43,227 bases of DNA, taken from positions 1 through 43,227 of the forward strand of contig JAJPKK010000051.1 in the NCBI GenBank assembly GCA_021323775.1. Reading direction: 5' to 3'. Below the pieces are notes generated by a model that worked only from the letters and a program-made list of their open reading frames with translations, was not told the DNA's origin and ran no database searches. Positions within the stretch are counted from its first letter, which is position 1, and every line of letters starts with the position of its first letter. Origin of the DNA: Hyphomicrobiales bacterium (lineage in GTDB: Bacteria > Pseudomonadota > Alphaproteobacteria > Rhizobiales > Xanthobacteraceae). The translations under genes were made by a program, and so were the position numbers. Positions 7,963 through 15,592 of the stretch are shown piece after piece.

Positions 7963-7973
7963 CGCTGCAAAAG

Positions 7974-8987
7974 TTACCCCAATTTCCCGACCTCCGCCTC
8001 AAGCAGCGTCCAGCACTTCGTCCCCAGCTTCTCCTTCCAGGTTGCGTAGACCTGCGTGAGCCGGGCGCGGAACGGCGCCTGGTCAACCTCATTAAAGATA
8101 AGGCCGGCGGCGGCGAGCCTGTCGCGGAGGCTTGCGTTGACATTACCCTGGTCGATGCGCTGCTGACGCACATATTTTGTTACGTTGCTCGTGATCACGT
8201 CCTTGATGTCGTCTCCCAGGCTGCGCCAAGTGGCAAGATGCGCCATCTGGTTGAAGCCGGACCACATGTGGTTCGTCATGCTGACGTATTTCACCACTTC
8301 GTAGATGCGGAAGTTCTCCAGGACGGCGAGCGGATTTTCCTGCGCCCCGACTTTGCCGTTTTTGAGCGAGTCGTAGATGAGATTGGCTGACGTGGTCACC
8401 GGCTCGGCGCCGAAAGCCTGGAAGGTGTCGAATATCATCTGTCCAGGCGGGACGCGGATTTTCACACCGGCAAGGTCGTCCGGCGTGTTGACCGGGCGCG
8501 CCACCGTGGTGACCTGGCGCATGCCGTTGTCGAAGCCCGCGACCGGGAAAAGATACATGCCCTTCGCGGCCATTTCCTCGCCCATATAGGCGCCGAGCGG
8601 GCCGTCGATCGCCTTGTGGGCCTCGGCCGCCGATCGGAACGCGAACGGCGCCTGCTGCACTTCCGCCATCGGCACCACCGTGCCGATAATGCCGCCCATC
8701 AAGGTGAAAAACTGGATCTCGCCGGCGATCAGCATTTTCAGCGCCGCCGGATCGCCGGCTGCGAGCTTGTTGTTTTCCGCGTAGACGGTGGTCTCCACGC
8801 GGCCGTTGGTCTCCTTACCGATCGCCTCCCACATGGCGACGAGATTCTTATGGAGCGTGCTCCTCTCCGACTGATTATGGTACTGCGTGAACTTGTAGTC
8901 GGCGGCCCGAACCGGCTTTACGATGATGGTTGTTCCGGCTGCCGCCGCTCCGGCGAGCAGCGCACGTCGCGTCCAGGGCGTCTTCAT
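7974..8987 (-). CDS. TRAP transporter solute-binding protein, DctP family
   Basis: The 337-residue periplasmic binding protein captures an organic acid for a TRAP carrier. It begins with a twin-arginine-like leader (TRRALLAGAAAAG), suggesting export in folded form. DctP features include LAGVKIRVPPGQMIFDTFQA with the conserved carboxylate-binding Arg, followed by FGAEPVTTS and the later NPLAVLENFRIYEVVKY block. The ATG at 8987 has an AGGAGG site seven bases upstream. No dctQ or dctM lies in the window; the adjacent carrier is a TTT-type TctA-TctB fusion that normally uses a TctC protein. Either it serves a TRAP carrier elsewhere or the pairing is unusual. Confidence 0.88.
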   Translation of the reverse strand: MKTPWTRRALLAGAAAAGTTIIVKPVRAADYKFTQYHNQSERSTLHKNLVAMWEAIGKETNGRVETTVYAENNKLAAGDPAALKMLIAGEIQFFTLMGGIIGTVVPMAEVQQAPFAFRSAAEAHKAIDGPLGAYMGEEMAAKGMYLFPVAGFDNGMRQVTTVARPVNTPDDLAGVKIRVPPGQMIFDTFQAFGAEPVTTSANLIYDSLKNGKVGAQENPLAVLENFRIYEVVKYVSMTNHMWSGFNQMAHLATWRSLGDDIKDVITSNVTKYVRQQRIDQGNVNASLRDRLAAAGLIFNEVDQAPFRARLTQVYATWKEKLGTKCWTLLEAEVGKLG

Positions 8988-9020
8988 CGCGGTTCCTCCT
9001 GATCCGGCCTCGCGGTGTCT

Positions 9021-9102
9021 TATAGCCCCGATTGAGCCAAGCGAAATCCGAGGCCGGCCCGTCCGTGCGGCAATGCCGTTCCCGGGGCGCAGCAGTGTAG
9101 CG
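9021..9102. repeat. Family B palindromic repeat, degenerate copy
   Basis: The unit reads TATAGCCCCGATTGAGCCAA then GCGAAATCCGAGG and ends in a partial opposite arm with CCCGGGGC...TGTAGC. It is a decayed relative of the copies at 4379 and 17066. Confidence 0.5.
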
Positions 9103-9180
9103 GAGGCGGCTGCAGTTGACGATAGGGCGACGAGCACGTGACGAGTATCATCGTCAAGGCGCGTTCTCACCTTTGCGGAT

Positions 9181-9248
9181 CGTAGCCGCATGTAGCGAAG
9201 CGAGATGCGGGGCCAACCGTTCCCGGATTTCGCTTCGCGCGCTACGGG
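9181..9248. repeat. Family B palindromic repeat
   Basis: CGTAGCCGCATGTAGCGAAG is followed by cgagatgcgggg and the opposite arm CCCGGATTTCGCTTCGCGCG then ctacggg. The two arms are partly reverse-complementary, as in the other family members. Confidence 0.65.
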
Positions 9249-9345
9249 ACGTTCGCAAAGCAATTTCCTTCGGAAACGCCCGCGAAAATTTGCTATGATT
9301 TTGCAGACCAAAAACAGGCACAGGGTTGGCGCAAAGGGGGAATCC

Positions 9346-9804
9346 ATGGGTTTGAGCGCAGTACGGCCGTTCCTCGCCTTCGCATTGATGGCGGCGGTGC
9401 TTCTGTCACCAGCCTTCGCCCAGCAAGCGTCTCCGCAGAAACAACCTGCGGTCAAGGATTACTACCAGCGTTCACTTGCGACCTACGAGTTTCGCAAGGC
9501 CGCACAAAGCGGACCGGAACGCGGCCGGGAGATCTTTTATTACAAGTGCTGGTTCTGCCACAATGAATTCACCAAGAACGCTCCGCAGCTTGCAGGGCTG
9601 TACCAGCGCGGCACGCTGCTCTCCGGCCTGCCGGTCAACGACGGCACCGTGAAGGATCGCATCCGCAACGGCGGCGCCGGCATGGCGGCCTACAAGTATA
9701 CCCTCAGCGAAGAGGATTTGAACGACCTCGTAAGCTTCGTGCGCGAGAAGTGCTGCTGGGATTCCGACGCTCCGCCGCTCAATCCCCGCTATCAGGCGCA
9801 CTAA
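9346..9804 (+). CDS. Periplasmic c-type cytochrome, single haem
   Basis: A 152-residue exported protein with a signal peptide (residues 1-25, ending AFA before QQ). The haem-binding motif is CWFCH (Cys68, Cys71, His72); Met113 in NGGAGMAAYKYTLSEEDLND is the likely distal ligand, followed by the C-terminal helix. It should carry single electrons in the periplasm. Two extra cysteines (EKCCWD) near the C-terminus are unusual and could form a disulfide. The ATG at 9346 has AAAGGGGGAA upstream. It is followed in the same direction by the haem-motif propeller protein, its probable redox partner. Confidence 0.88.
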   Translation: MGLSAVRPFLAFALMAAVLLSPAFAQQASPQKQPAVKDYYQRSLATYEFRKAAQSGPERGREIFYYKCWFCHNEFTKNAPQLAGLYQRGTLLSGLPVNDGTVKDRIRNGGAGMAAYKYTLSEEDLNDLVSFVREKCCWDSDAPPLNPRYQAH

Positions 9805-9820
9805 GATGGGGCCGCTTGTC

Positions 9821-9923
9821 CCCTCTCCCGCTCGCGGGGGGAGGGTTTGGGGGAGCGGGCACACAGCATGGCGCCGAACCGCCGCAGTGCCCCTCGCTGC
9901 CCTCCGCCGCGCGCGGGGAAGGG
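9821..9923. repeat. Family A GC-rich palindrome pair
   Basis: Two hairpins are seen: CCCTCTCCCGC/GCGGGGGGAGGG at 9821-9845, and CCCTCCGCC...GGGGAAGGG at 9900-9923. They lie in the gap between the cytochrome and the propeller gene and resemble the units inside tctAB and the EamA gene. The first could attenuate transcription between the two genes. Confidence 0.65.
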
Positions 9924-9987
9924 CACAAGAGGACAGGCCTGCGTAAACTAAACAAGATAGACGATGAGATTCATTGGGAGGAACATC

Positions 9988-11622
9988 ATGTCCACAGGCA
10001 CACGCGGCGCCGCCCGGCTGATCGCAATCTTTGGATTTGCGCTTGCCGCGCTTCCTCTCAACGCAGCGCCTGCGCGCATGACCGGCGGCCCCCAGGGCGT
10101 AGTAAAATCCGCCAAAGGCGAATTGCTCGAAGGCGTCATGGTGCAGCTCATCGCCGGGAAGAATGCGGTGCGCACCACCGTCTACAGCGATGCCGACGGT
10201 CGGTATGAATTCCCACTGCTCGAGCCCGGCACCTATACGCTGCGCATTGCGCGGCCGCGGGAGTTTCGTCCGTTCGTGAAGGAGGGCGTCGACATCAAGG
10301 GCGCAACGCCGCTCGCCGATATCGTACTCGATTATGTGACTGACCAGGACAACTTGCCGCCGCTGCCGGAGATTGCGGCGCAGATGACCGGATCGGAATG
10401 GCTGCTCAGCCTCTCCGGCACCGGCGCGGAAAAGAAGCTGCTCACGAACAACTGCAACTGGTGCCACTCCTACCAGCAGATCTTCCGCAACCGCTATGAC
10501 GAGGAAGGCTGGCGCAAGATCGTCTATCGCATGATCCACGGCGCCGGCTCGCCGCTGATCAACATCAACGAGCGCGGCCGCTGGGGCAACGACGAAGAGC
10601 CCCGCCTGGTCAAATGGCTCGCCTCAGTGCGCGGGCCGGACGCGAGCGACCCGCCATTCCTCATGCTGCCGCGTCCGCAGGGCCGCCAGACCCGGGTCGT
10701 CATCACCGAATACGAGTTGCCGCGGCTTGAGCCGGCGACCCACGACGTGACCGGCGATTCCAAAGGCAACCTCTGGTACTCGACGCACCGCAGTTCCTAT
10801 ATCGGCCGGCTCGATCCCGTGACTGGCGTCGTGAAGGAATTCCACATCCCGCCGGTCCCCGCCGGCGTTCTCCCCGGCACCCATTGGATCTATGCAGACA
10901 AGAACGACATCATCTGGGGTTCCGAGAACTGGGCCCACAGCATCTGGCGATTAGACCCCAAGACGGAGGAGTTCACCCGCATTCCCTGGAAGGTGCGCGA
11001 GCCGCTCAACACGCCGATGGGCGGCAATTATGCGATCGATCCCGAAGGCTTCATCTGGAAGGCGCGCGAGCGCAAGGTCACCAAGGTGGCGGCCCTCACG
11101 GGCGAGCCCGTGATAAGCTACGTACTCAAAAAATTCGCCGGCACCTATGGCAGCGCCATGAGCCGCGACGGCCGCTATTTCGGCGGCGGCGCCTGGCCGC
11201 GCGACGGGGTCGTGGTGGTGGATACGCAGACAGCGGAAGTGTTCGAGCCCGACACCTCGCCGCGCTCGGGCCCGGCGCGGGGCGAATTCGACCGCGACAA
11301 TAATTATTGGGCCGGCGGCCGCGGCGGGCAGCTCATCAAGTTCGATATCAAGGAGAAGCGCATTCACGAATACCCGCTGCCGACGCCCTATGCTTCCATG
11401 TATTCGGCTCAAACCGACAAGAACGGCGAGGTGTGGGCTGGCGAAATGCATTCGGGCCGCTATCTGCGCTTTGACCCGAAGACCGTGAGCTTCACCGAAT
11501 ACGTGCTGCCCGAGCCCTACGGCATCGACCGCGAAACCTGGATCGACAATTCGACCGATCCGGTGACGGTGTGGTATGTGGACCACGAGGGATGGCTGGT
11601 GCGCATTCAGCCGAAAGATTAG
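9988..11622 (+). CDS. Exported haem-motif beta-propeller protein (Vgb-like) with carboxypeptidase-regulatory-like domain
   Basis: A 544-residue periplasmic protein with three parts. After a signal peptide (about residues 1-28), residues 35-115 form a carboxypeptidase-regulatory-like beta-sandwich (GVVKSAKGELLEGVMVQL, DGRYEFPLLEPGTYTLRI). A CNWCH motif (Cys156, Cys159, His160) should bind one covalent haem. Residues about 225-540 are a beta-propeller like virginiamycin B lyase, with repeats such as GDSKGNLWYSTHRSSYIGRL and DKNGEVWAGEMHSGRYLRF. The ATG at 9988 has GGGAGGA upstream. Antibiotic lyase activity is not implied; the haem suggests a redox enzyme or electron acceptor paired with the preceding cytochrome. 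Substrate unknown. Confidence 0.82.
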   Translation: MSTGTRGAARLIAIFGFALAALPLNAAPARMTGGPQGVVKSAKGELLEGVMVQLIAGKNAVRTTVYSDADGRYEFPLLEPGTYTLRIARPREFRPFVKEGVDIKGATPLADIVLDYVTDQDNLPPLPEIAAQMTGSEWLLSLSGTGAEKKLLTNNCNWCHSYQQIFRNRYDEEGWRKIVYRMIHGAGSPLININERGRWGNDEEPRLVKWLASVRGPDASDPPFLMLPRPQGRQTRVVITEYELPRLEPATHDVTGDSKGNLWYSTHRSSYIGRLDPVTGVVKEFHIPPVPAGVLPGTHWIYADKNDIIWGSENWAHSIWRLDPKTEEFTRIPWKVREPLNTPMGGNYAIDPEGFIWKARERKVTKVAALTGEPVISYVLKKFAGTYGSAMSRDGRYFGGGAWPRDGVVVVDTQTAEVFEPDTSPRSGPARGEFDRDNNYWAGGRGGQLIKFDIKEKRIHEYPLPTPYASMYSAQTDKNGEVWAGEMHSGRYLRFDPKTVSFTEYVLPEPYGIDRETWIDNSTDPVTVWYVDHEGWLVRIQPKD

Positions 11623-11695
11623 GGGCGAGACTTCTCGGCAATAAGCCCGTGGGCGAAGGCGCGCTCACTCGAAATTGACAGCTTGGGAATTTTTC

Positions 11696-11796
11696 ACGGA
11701 TGACGACTTGGGTGCGCGGTTTCCATCGCACTGTCCCCGCCGTCACCGCGCCCGTCGCCTTGACGGACGACGACTTGGGTGCGCTGTCCCCATCGC
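11696..11796. repeat. Two-copy imperfect direct repeat, 67-base period
   Basis: ACGGATGACGACTTGGGTGC (from 11696) recurs as ACGGACGACGACTTGGGTGC (from 11763), each followed some bases later by CCATCGCAC. It lies after the propeller gene in non-coding DNA. Function unknown. Confidence 0.6.
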
Positions 11797-11875
11797 ACCC
11801 GGCATAATGTCTCAGCACTCATGGAGATTGCAGGCGGGCACGCTTCGCTCTGAGCTTGTCGAAGAGCGACCCGTC

Positions 11876-12082
11876 CTACGCGTGATTCGGGTCCGCTGAA
11901 CTCGACGTGAACGGCGGCGCAGATTCTCCCGGCTCAACGTCCCACCCGGCCTCCTCCTGAGCGAGTTCGACCCATCTCTTCGCGATCCGAACCAAATCGC
12001 CCCGGTATTGCTTGTCGATGTGCGCCGCCATAGCGAGACACCTGGCCGCACGATCAAGGTAGAATTCGCATTCCGATTTCAT
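11876..12082 (-). CDS. Small hypothetical protein, Cys/Ala helical type
   Basis: A possible 68-residue protein from the ATG at 12082. The pattern ECEFYLDRAARCLAMAAHID...YRGDLVRIAKRWVELAQEEA is typical of small helical proteins of unknown function that are frequent in Bradyrhizobium-like genomes. The upstream open frame is not family-like. The ribosome site is weak. It stands alone on the opposite strand to its neighbours. Confidence 0.5.
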   Translation of the reverse strand: MKSECEFYLDRAARCLAMAAHIDKQYRGDLVRIAKRWVELAQEEAGWDVEPGESAPPFTSSSADPNHA

Positions 12083-12558
12083 GTTCCACGCTTGTGCTTG
12101 TGGCAAGAGCTCAAAGCTGGATTCCAGTTTGCTCAACGCCAGCGCATTCCAGTTCAGCGTTCGAAAAGAGGAATGGCCGAGCCGGTGGGCGAGGCCAAGC
12201 GTTGGGCAGACGCATAGACAACTGGCCGACTCTTCCTTTGAACACAAGATTCCCGGCGAAATTGCGTAAGCGATACGCCCAATGTCGGCCGCAATCGGCT
12301 GCGGCGGAACCGGGCGGAACTGCGCCGCATGCGTGCGGCCGAAGGATCAACTGCGTGCGAGCGGCGCGGCTTTCTATGTCCGTTGCGTCGTTCGCTCGGT
12401 GGTCCTTGCATTGTGGCGGCTCAGGGGCCTTTAATCATGGCGAGGCGCCCCCTTCGCTGCAAGCAGGCGGGCGGTCGCCGAACAACACTCCCCGCTCGCG
12501 CGGGGAGCGCTCGAACCGCGCCCTCAAAGGGCAACGTTTCAACGGGAGGACTCAATTG
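12083..12558. other. Intergenic stretch before the GlcG-like gene
   Basis: I find no convincing gene. A GC-rich hairpin CTCCCCGC/GCGGGGAG lies at 12488-12507. The last bases hold GGGAGGA, the ribosome site of the next gene. Open frames here look like chance readings. Confidence 0.5.
12488..12507. repeat. GC-rich hairpin CTCCCCGCTCGCGCGGGGAG
   Basis: Arms CTCCCCGC and GCGGGGAG pair around a short loop. It resembles a half unit of the family A palindromes and sits about 50 bases upstream of the GlcG-like gene. Confidence 0.55.
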
Positions 12559-13053
12559 ATGCTCACAAAAGCCGGCTTCGTAGCGGGCGCCGTCGCGCTC
12601 GCTCTCACGCCCTGCGCGTCGAACGCCCAGGTCCAGATGCAGCGCGACATCACCTGGAAACTGGGGCTCGCGATTGCCGAGGGCGCCATCGAGGAATGCG
12701 CAAAGACAAACGTTCCCATCTCGGTGGCGGTGGTGGACCGCGCCGGCCGCGTGCGCATCTTCATTGCATCCGACAATCCATCCCCGCACAATTTCGAGCT
12801 GGCGCGGCGCAAGGCTTATACGGCGCGCACGTTCCGCCGGCCGTCGCTCGAATGGGCGCAGCGGACAAAGGACGGAGCGGATCTCGCGGCACAGCGCCAG
12901 CTTGCCGACGTGATCGCGCTGGGCGGGGGCGTTCCCATTAACGTCGGCGACGACACGATCGGAGCCGTGGGGGTGAGCGGATCGAGCCAGACCGGCGATG
13001 AGGCCTGCGCCAAGGCCGGCATTGCCAAGGTCGCCGACCAGCTCAAACCTTGA
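12559..13053 (+). CDS. Exported GlcG/HbpS-like haem-binding family protein
   Basis: A 164-residue protein with a signal peptide (about residues 1-23, CASNAQ end) followed by a GlcG/HbpS fold: ITWKLGLAIAEGAIEECAKT, ISVAVVDRAGRVRIFIASDN, then the Gly-rich ADVIALGGGVPI and DDTIGAVGVSGSSQTGDEAC segments. HbpS proteins bind or degrade haem; GlcG relatives also occur beside glycolate and other oxidation genes without known function. The ATG at 12559 has GGGAGGA upstream (12544-12550). It lies downstream of two haem-motif proteins, consistent with a shared periplasmic role, though about 0.9 kb separates them. Confidence 0.82.
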   Translation: MLTKAGFVAGAVALALTPCASNAQVQMQRDITWKLGLAIAEGAIEECAKTNVPISVAVVDRAGRVRIFIASDNPSPHNFELARRKAYTARTFRRPSLEWAQRTKDGADLAAQRQLADVIALGGGVPINVGDDTIGAVGVSGSSQTGDEACAKAGIAKVADQLKP

Positions 13054-13181
13054 GCGGCGTTCGCCTTGTTACATTGGCCTTGCGGTCATCGCCCTCTCCG
13101 AAGTCGCGGGAGGGCACTGACACGCACGGGTCAGTCTCAGTCGAAAACATCCGACAACCGGCGGCGCCCGGTTGGCCGCGG

Positions 13182-14096
13182 CTATTTCCTGGGCGGCAGC
13201 GGCATCGGGCCCAGCAGATAGCCGGGCGGATCATTGGGCAGGATGAATTGGGTCTGGCCGTTGATGATCGGACTATGCTGAGTCTCGGTGCAAACTGAGT
13301 CGCCGACGAAGGTGTCGGGCGGAAGACGCCGATAGCGGCGGTTGACATGCCATGGCGTCGCAAACGCGACCGGATCCTCAATCGTCATGTCGTTCTCCAA
13401 GGTGTCCCTGTCGATGAGGCGCATGCGCTCGATCAAGTGGACCTGGTTGCTGTGGGGCGCGCCGGTGCGGTCATAAGGCGTATCCCCGCGCATGCTCACG
13501 GTGTCGACCACCAGCGTGTCGCCTTCCCAATGTCCGATCGAGTGGCCGGTCCAGGTATCGAAGCGCTCCTCGACCGGCAGATGGTCCCGGCCGTCGGTAT
13601 AGATGCGGCGAAGCTGCGGCCCGTATTCCCAGATGATGTAGGTTATTTCCGGCGTTACGACAAATTCGAGCGGCCCGGGAATGCCGCCCATCAGGCGCGG
13701 CATGCCGTGGGGCAGGCAGTTGGTGATCGGGTCGGTGAAATAGCCAGCGAGCGTGTGATCGAGCTTGGCCTTGTAGATCGCCTCCCATTCGGCATTGTAG
13801 GGCGGATGTTCGCGGTCGCCCGGCTGCTGCGCGTTGTTGCCTTTGGGGTCGGCGGTGGCAGGGTCGAAGATCAATCCGCCCACCGGGTTCCACAGGCCCG
13901 ACCAGTTCGGCAAGGTCGCCATCACCTTGGCGCGCTCGGCCTGCGTCAGGCCAAAGGGAGTGACGCCGTACTGCTCGGAGAAGGCGGGCGCACTCAAGCA
14001 TGCCGTCAGCATGGCCGCCGAAATCAGCAGCGCAGCCGCCCGGCTGCGGCGGCGTCCCCGGTGCATCATGTGTCCGTTCGTCGCGTTCGCGATCAT
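13182..14096 (-). CDS. Exported protein of unknown function, GHWEG-motif family (paralogue)
   Basis: The product is 304 residues from the ATG at 14096, preceded by GGGGAGGA; the upstream in-frame ATG lacks this. An N-terminal segment after RGRRRSR is hydrophobic and includes LTAC, a possible lipoprotein cysteine site, as well as an AFS signal-peptidase-like end, so it is either a lipoprotein or soluble periplasmic. The GHWEGDTLVVDTVSM motif (near residue 190) and TLENDMTIEDPVAFATPWHV are shared with the product of 407-1585. Function is unknown. It converges on the GlcG-like gene. Confidence 0.8.
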   Translation of the reverse strand: MIANATNGHMMHRGRRRSRAAALLISAAMLTACLSAPAFSEQYGVTPFGLTQAERAKVMATLPNWSGLWNPVGGLIFDPATADPKGNNAQQPGDREHPPYNAEWEAIYKAKLDHTLAGYFTDPITNCLPHGMPRLMGGIPGPLEFVVTPEITYIIWEYGPQLRRIYTDGRDHLPVEERFDTWTGHSIGHWEGDTLVVDTVSMRGDTPYDRTGAPHSNQVHLIERMRLIDRDTLENDMTIEDPVAFATPWHVNRRYRRLPPDTFVGDSVCTETQHSPIINGQTQFILPNDPPGYLLGPMPLPPRK

Positions 14097-14411
14097 CGAA
14101 TCCTCCCCGGTCACGGTTGATGGGCGCCCGATCGTAGCCTGGATGGAGGGAAGCGCAATCCCGCTCACCCGGCGCCAGCCAGCCTAACTGGGCGGCCATC
14201 GAAGTGCGACGCCGCGAGCCCCGGATTGCCCTTCGCTCCATCCGGGCTACCAACGCGGCTGGTCAGTTCGCCGGCGCCGACGCAGGGATCAGGCCCGGCC
14301 GAGGGGTTGTACGCCGTCTCGATTACTTAAAACGCGTTCTCAAACCGCGGCGGCCGATCGGGCGAACCGTCGCAGCGGCGCGGGCTGCCGTTCTCGCGGG
14401 CGCGTATACGC
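14097..14411. other. Intergenic region dominated by a family B repeat
   Basis: Apart from the palindrome at 14133-14250 and the Shine-Dalgarno of the leftward gene, I see nothing coding. A short palindrome GCGTATACGC lies near 14401. Confidence 0.5.
14133..14250. repeat. Family B palindromic repeat, long-loop copy
   Basis: Left arm GTAGCCTGGATGGAGGGAAG (then cgcaatccc) at 14133-14161 pairs with the right arm CGGATTGCCCTTCGCTCCAT (then ccgggctac) at 14222-14250. Confidence 0.8.
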
Positions 14412-14813
14412 TCAGGCCTCATTCGATACGTTGATGATTGATCTCAAAAGTTCATACGCCACGTCGGCTTCATCCACGCGAGCAAGCAGAATTCTTTTCT
14501 CGTCGGCCACTTTACGGCCCGTGTCAGCAGCTTTTTCAGCGGCCCGCAGGGCTTGGCGCTGCAGCCGCAATTGATAGAGAAAAAAACCGGCTTCAACCGC
14601 AACAACGGTTAGAAATACAATGGTGAACAGCGTCACCCTGGGATCAAAATACTCCCCAGCCAATTGCAATATGTTTTTATATTGATGCACTGCATCGAGA
14701 GCGCCGGCGTCATTCACGCGCTGAACGGCTTCCCCTATTGCGAAGCCGTATCCGGCGAAGAAACATGCAAACAATGTGCGCCAAACGATCGGGCGGTCCA
14801 GCTTCTTCAGCAT
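14412..14813 (-). CDS. Hypothetical membrane protein with two hydrophobic segments
   Basis: A 133-residue protein from the ATG at 14813. Two hydrophobic stretches are seen, TLFACFFAGYGFAIGEA (about 13-29) and VTLFTIVFLTVVAVEAGFFL (about 60-79), followed by a charged, probably coiled-coil segment (YQLRLQRQALRAAEKAADTG). I do not recognise a family. Its base composition is more A+T-rich than its neighbours, as is the region to 15540. No obvious ribosome site. Confidence 0.5.
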   Translation of the reverse strand: MLKKLDRPIVWRTLFACFFAGYGFAIGEAVQRVNDAGALDAVHQYKNILQLAGEYFDPRVTLFTIVFLTVVAVEAGFFLYQLRLQRQALRAAEKAADTGRKVADEKRILLARVDEADVAYELLRSIINVSNEA

Positions 14814-15020
14814 GGATGGTTCTCAATGGAGCGCCGCAGCGGCCACAACCTCAAAGGCTTGCGCCGCGGACGTCTCGGCCCGTGCGCCTTCCCCCATGCC
14901 CACAAGAGCGGATTAAATCAGATTATCGGGACGCTGAAAGTGGCCCTCCGCTGATTGTCGCGAATGTGTGACAAACTTGGCACACATCGGTCCCTTTGAG
15001 GCCGCGAGCACGTTCCAAAA
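14814..15020. other. Intergenic part of an A+T-richer patch
   Basis: The stretch between the membrane protein and the doubtful gene at 15021 shows no recognisable feature. Together with 15021-15592 it leaves nearly 0.8 kb without a confident gene. Confidence 0.4.
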
Positions 15021-15530
15021 GTGGTATCAAAATGGCGCCGTTTGCCCTTTACGGGAAAATCATTGGGTCTGAGCGCATGGCATTTCGACGGATGCCCAAA
15101 AGAGGGCGGCGGCCCAACAGGTGCTAATCACAACCTGTCCCCGATTTCAGGGCTCGCCAAGGGTGCACCCGGCCACGCCCTAACTATCGGGATAACAAAT
15201 CATGCTGCATCGCAGGCGGGCCCCGGAGAGCTTCCGGTAGCACCCTGCACTTTTCTGGCCCCTTCACCGCTGGACACGAAGCCTGTGGAAGCACGATGGG
15301 ATTGTGTTTGCCCGCGAGATCGCATTTGCAGTTTTCAGTTCTCAGGCATGCCAGGGTCGGCCGGCGTATTGGAGGCATCGATCTTTATTTTGAAAGCAGG
15401 TTTGCAGAACCGCGCATTTGCTGCGTCCGTGAGGAATAAGGACGGAACCACATACTACTATACGGAAAATCCGCCAGAGTTTAGCTTGAGCGTTCAAAAT
15501 ATCACGCTGCAATGCAAGCCACAATTATAA
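15021..15530 (+). CDS. Doubtful hypothetical protein
   Basis: An open frame of 169 codons from a GTG at 15021. The N-terminal half looks like random translation. The C-terminal part, from about residue 100 (RICSFQFSGM...AGLQNRAFAASVRN...NITLQCKPQL), is more protein-like. A shorter gene from an internal ATG at about 15348 or a decayed remnant is equally likely. No family recognised and no clear ribosome site. Confidence 0.25.
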   Translation: MVSKWRRLPFTGKSLGLSAWHFDGCPKEGGGPTGANHNLSPISGLAKGAPGHALTIGITNHAASQAGPGELPVAPCTFLAPSPLDTKPVEARWDCVCPRDRICSFQFSGMPGSAGVLEASIFILKAGLQNRAFAASVRNKDGTTYYYTENPPEFSLSVQNITLQCKPQL

Positions 15531-15592
15531 ATTCACCTTGTCCTGCGATGACATGTATCGTCACGTGTCATTTCCCCGAATCCCGGCGCACT

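Larger units (their letters stand above)
8988..9345. other. Divergent intergenic region with two family B repeats
   Basis: The region separates the leftward binding protein from the rightward cytochrome c gene. Two family B palindromes (9021-9102 and 9181-9248) fill much of it. The last 90 bases are more A+T-rich and end in AAAGGGGGAA, the cytochrome ribosome site. No coding region is seen. Confidence 0.6.

Noticed and set aside
10444-10476. Possible multihaem cytochrome
   Set aside because: Only one CXXCH motif is present in the propeller protein and one in the preceding cytochrome.
9988-11622. Virginiamycin B lyase (antibiotic resistance)
   Set aside because: Only the propeller fold is shared; the added haem motif and beta-sandwich domain argue for another role.
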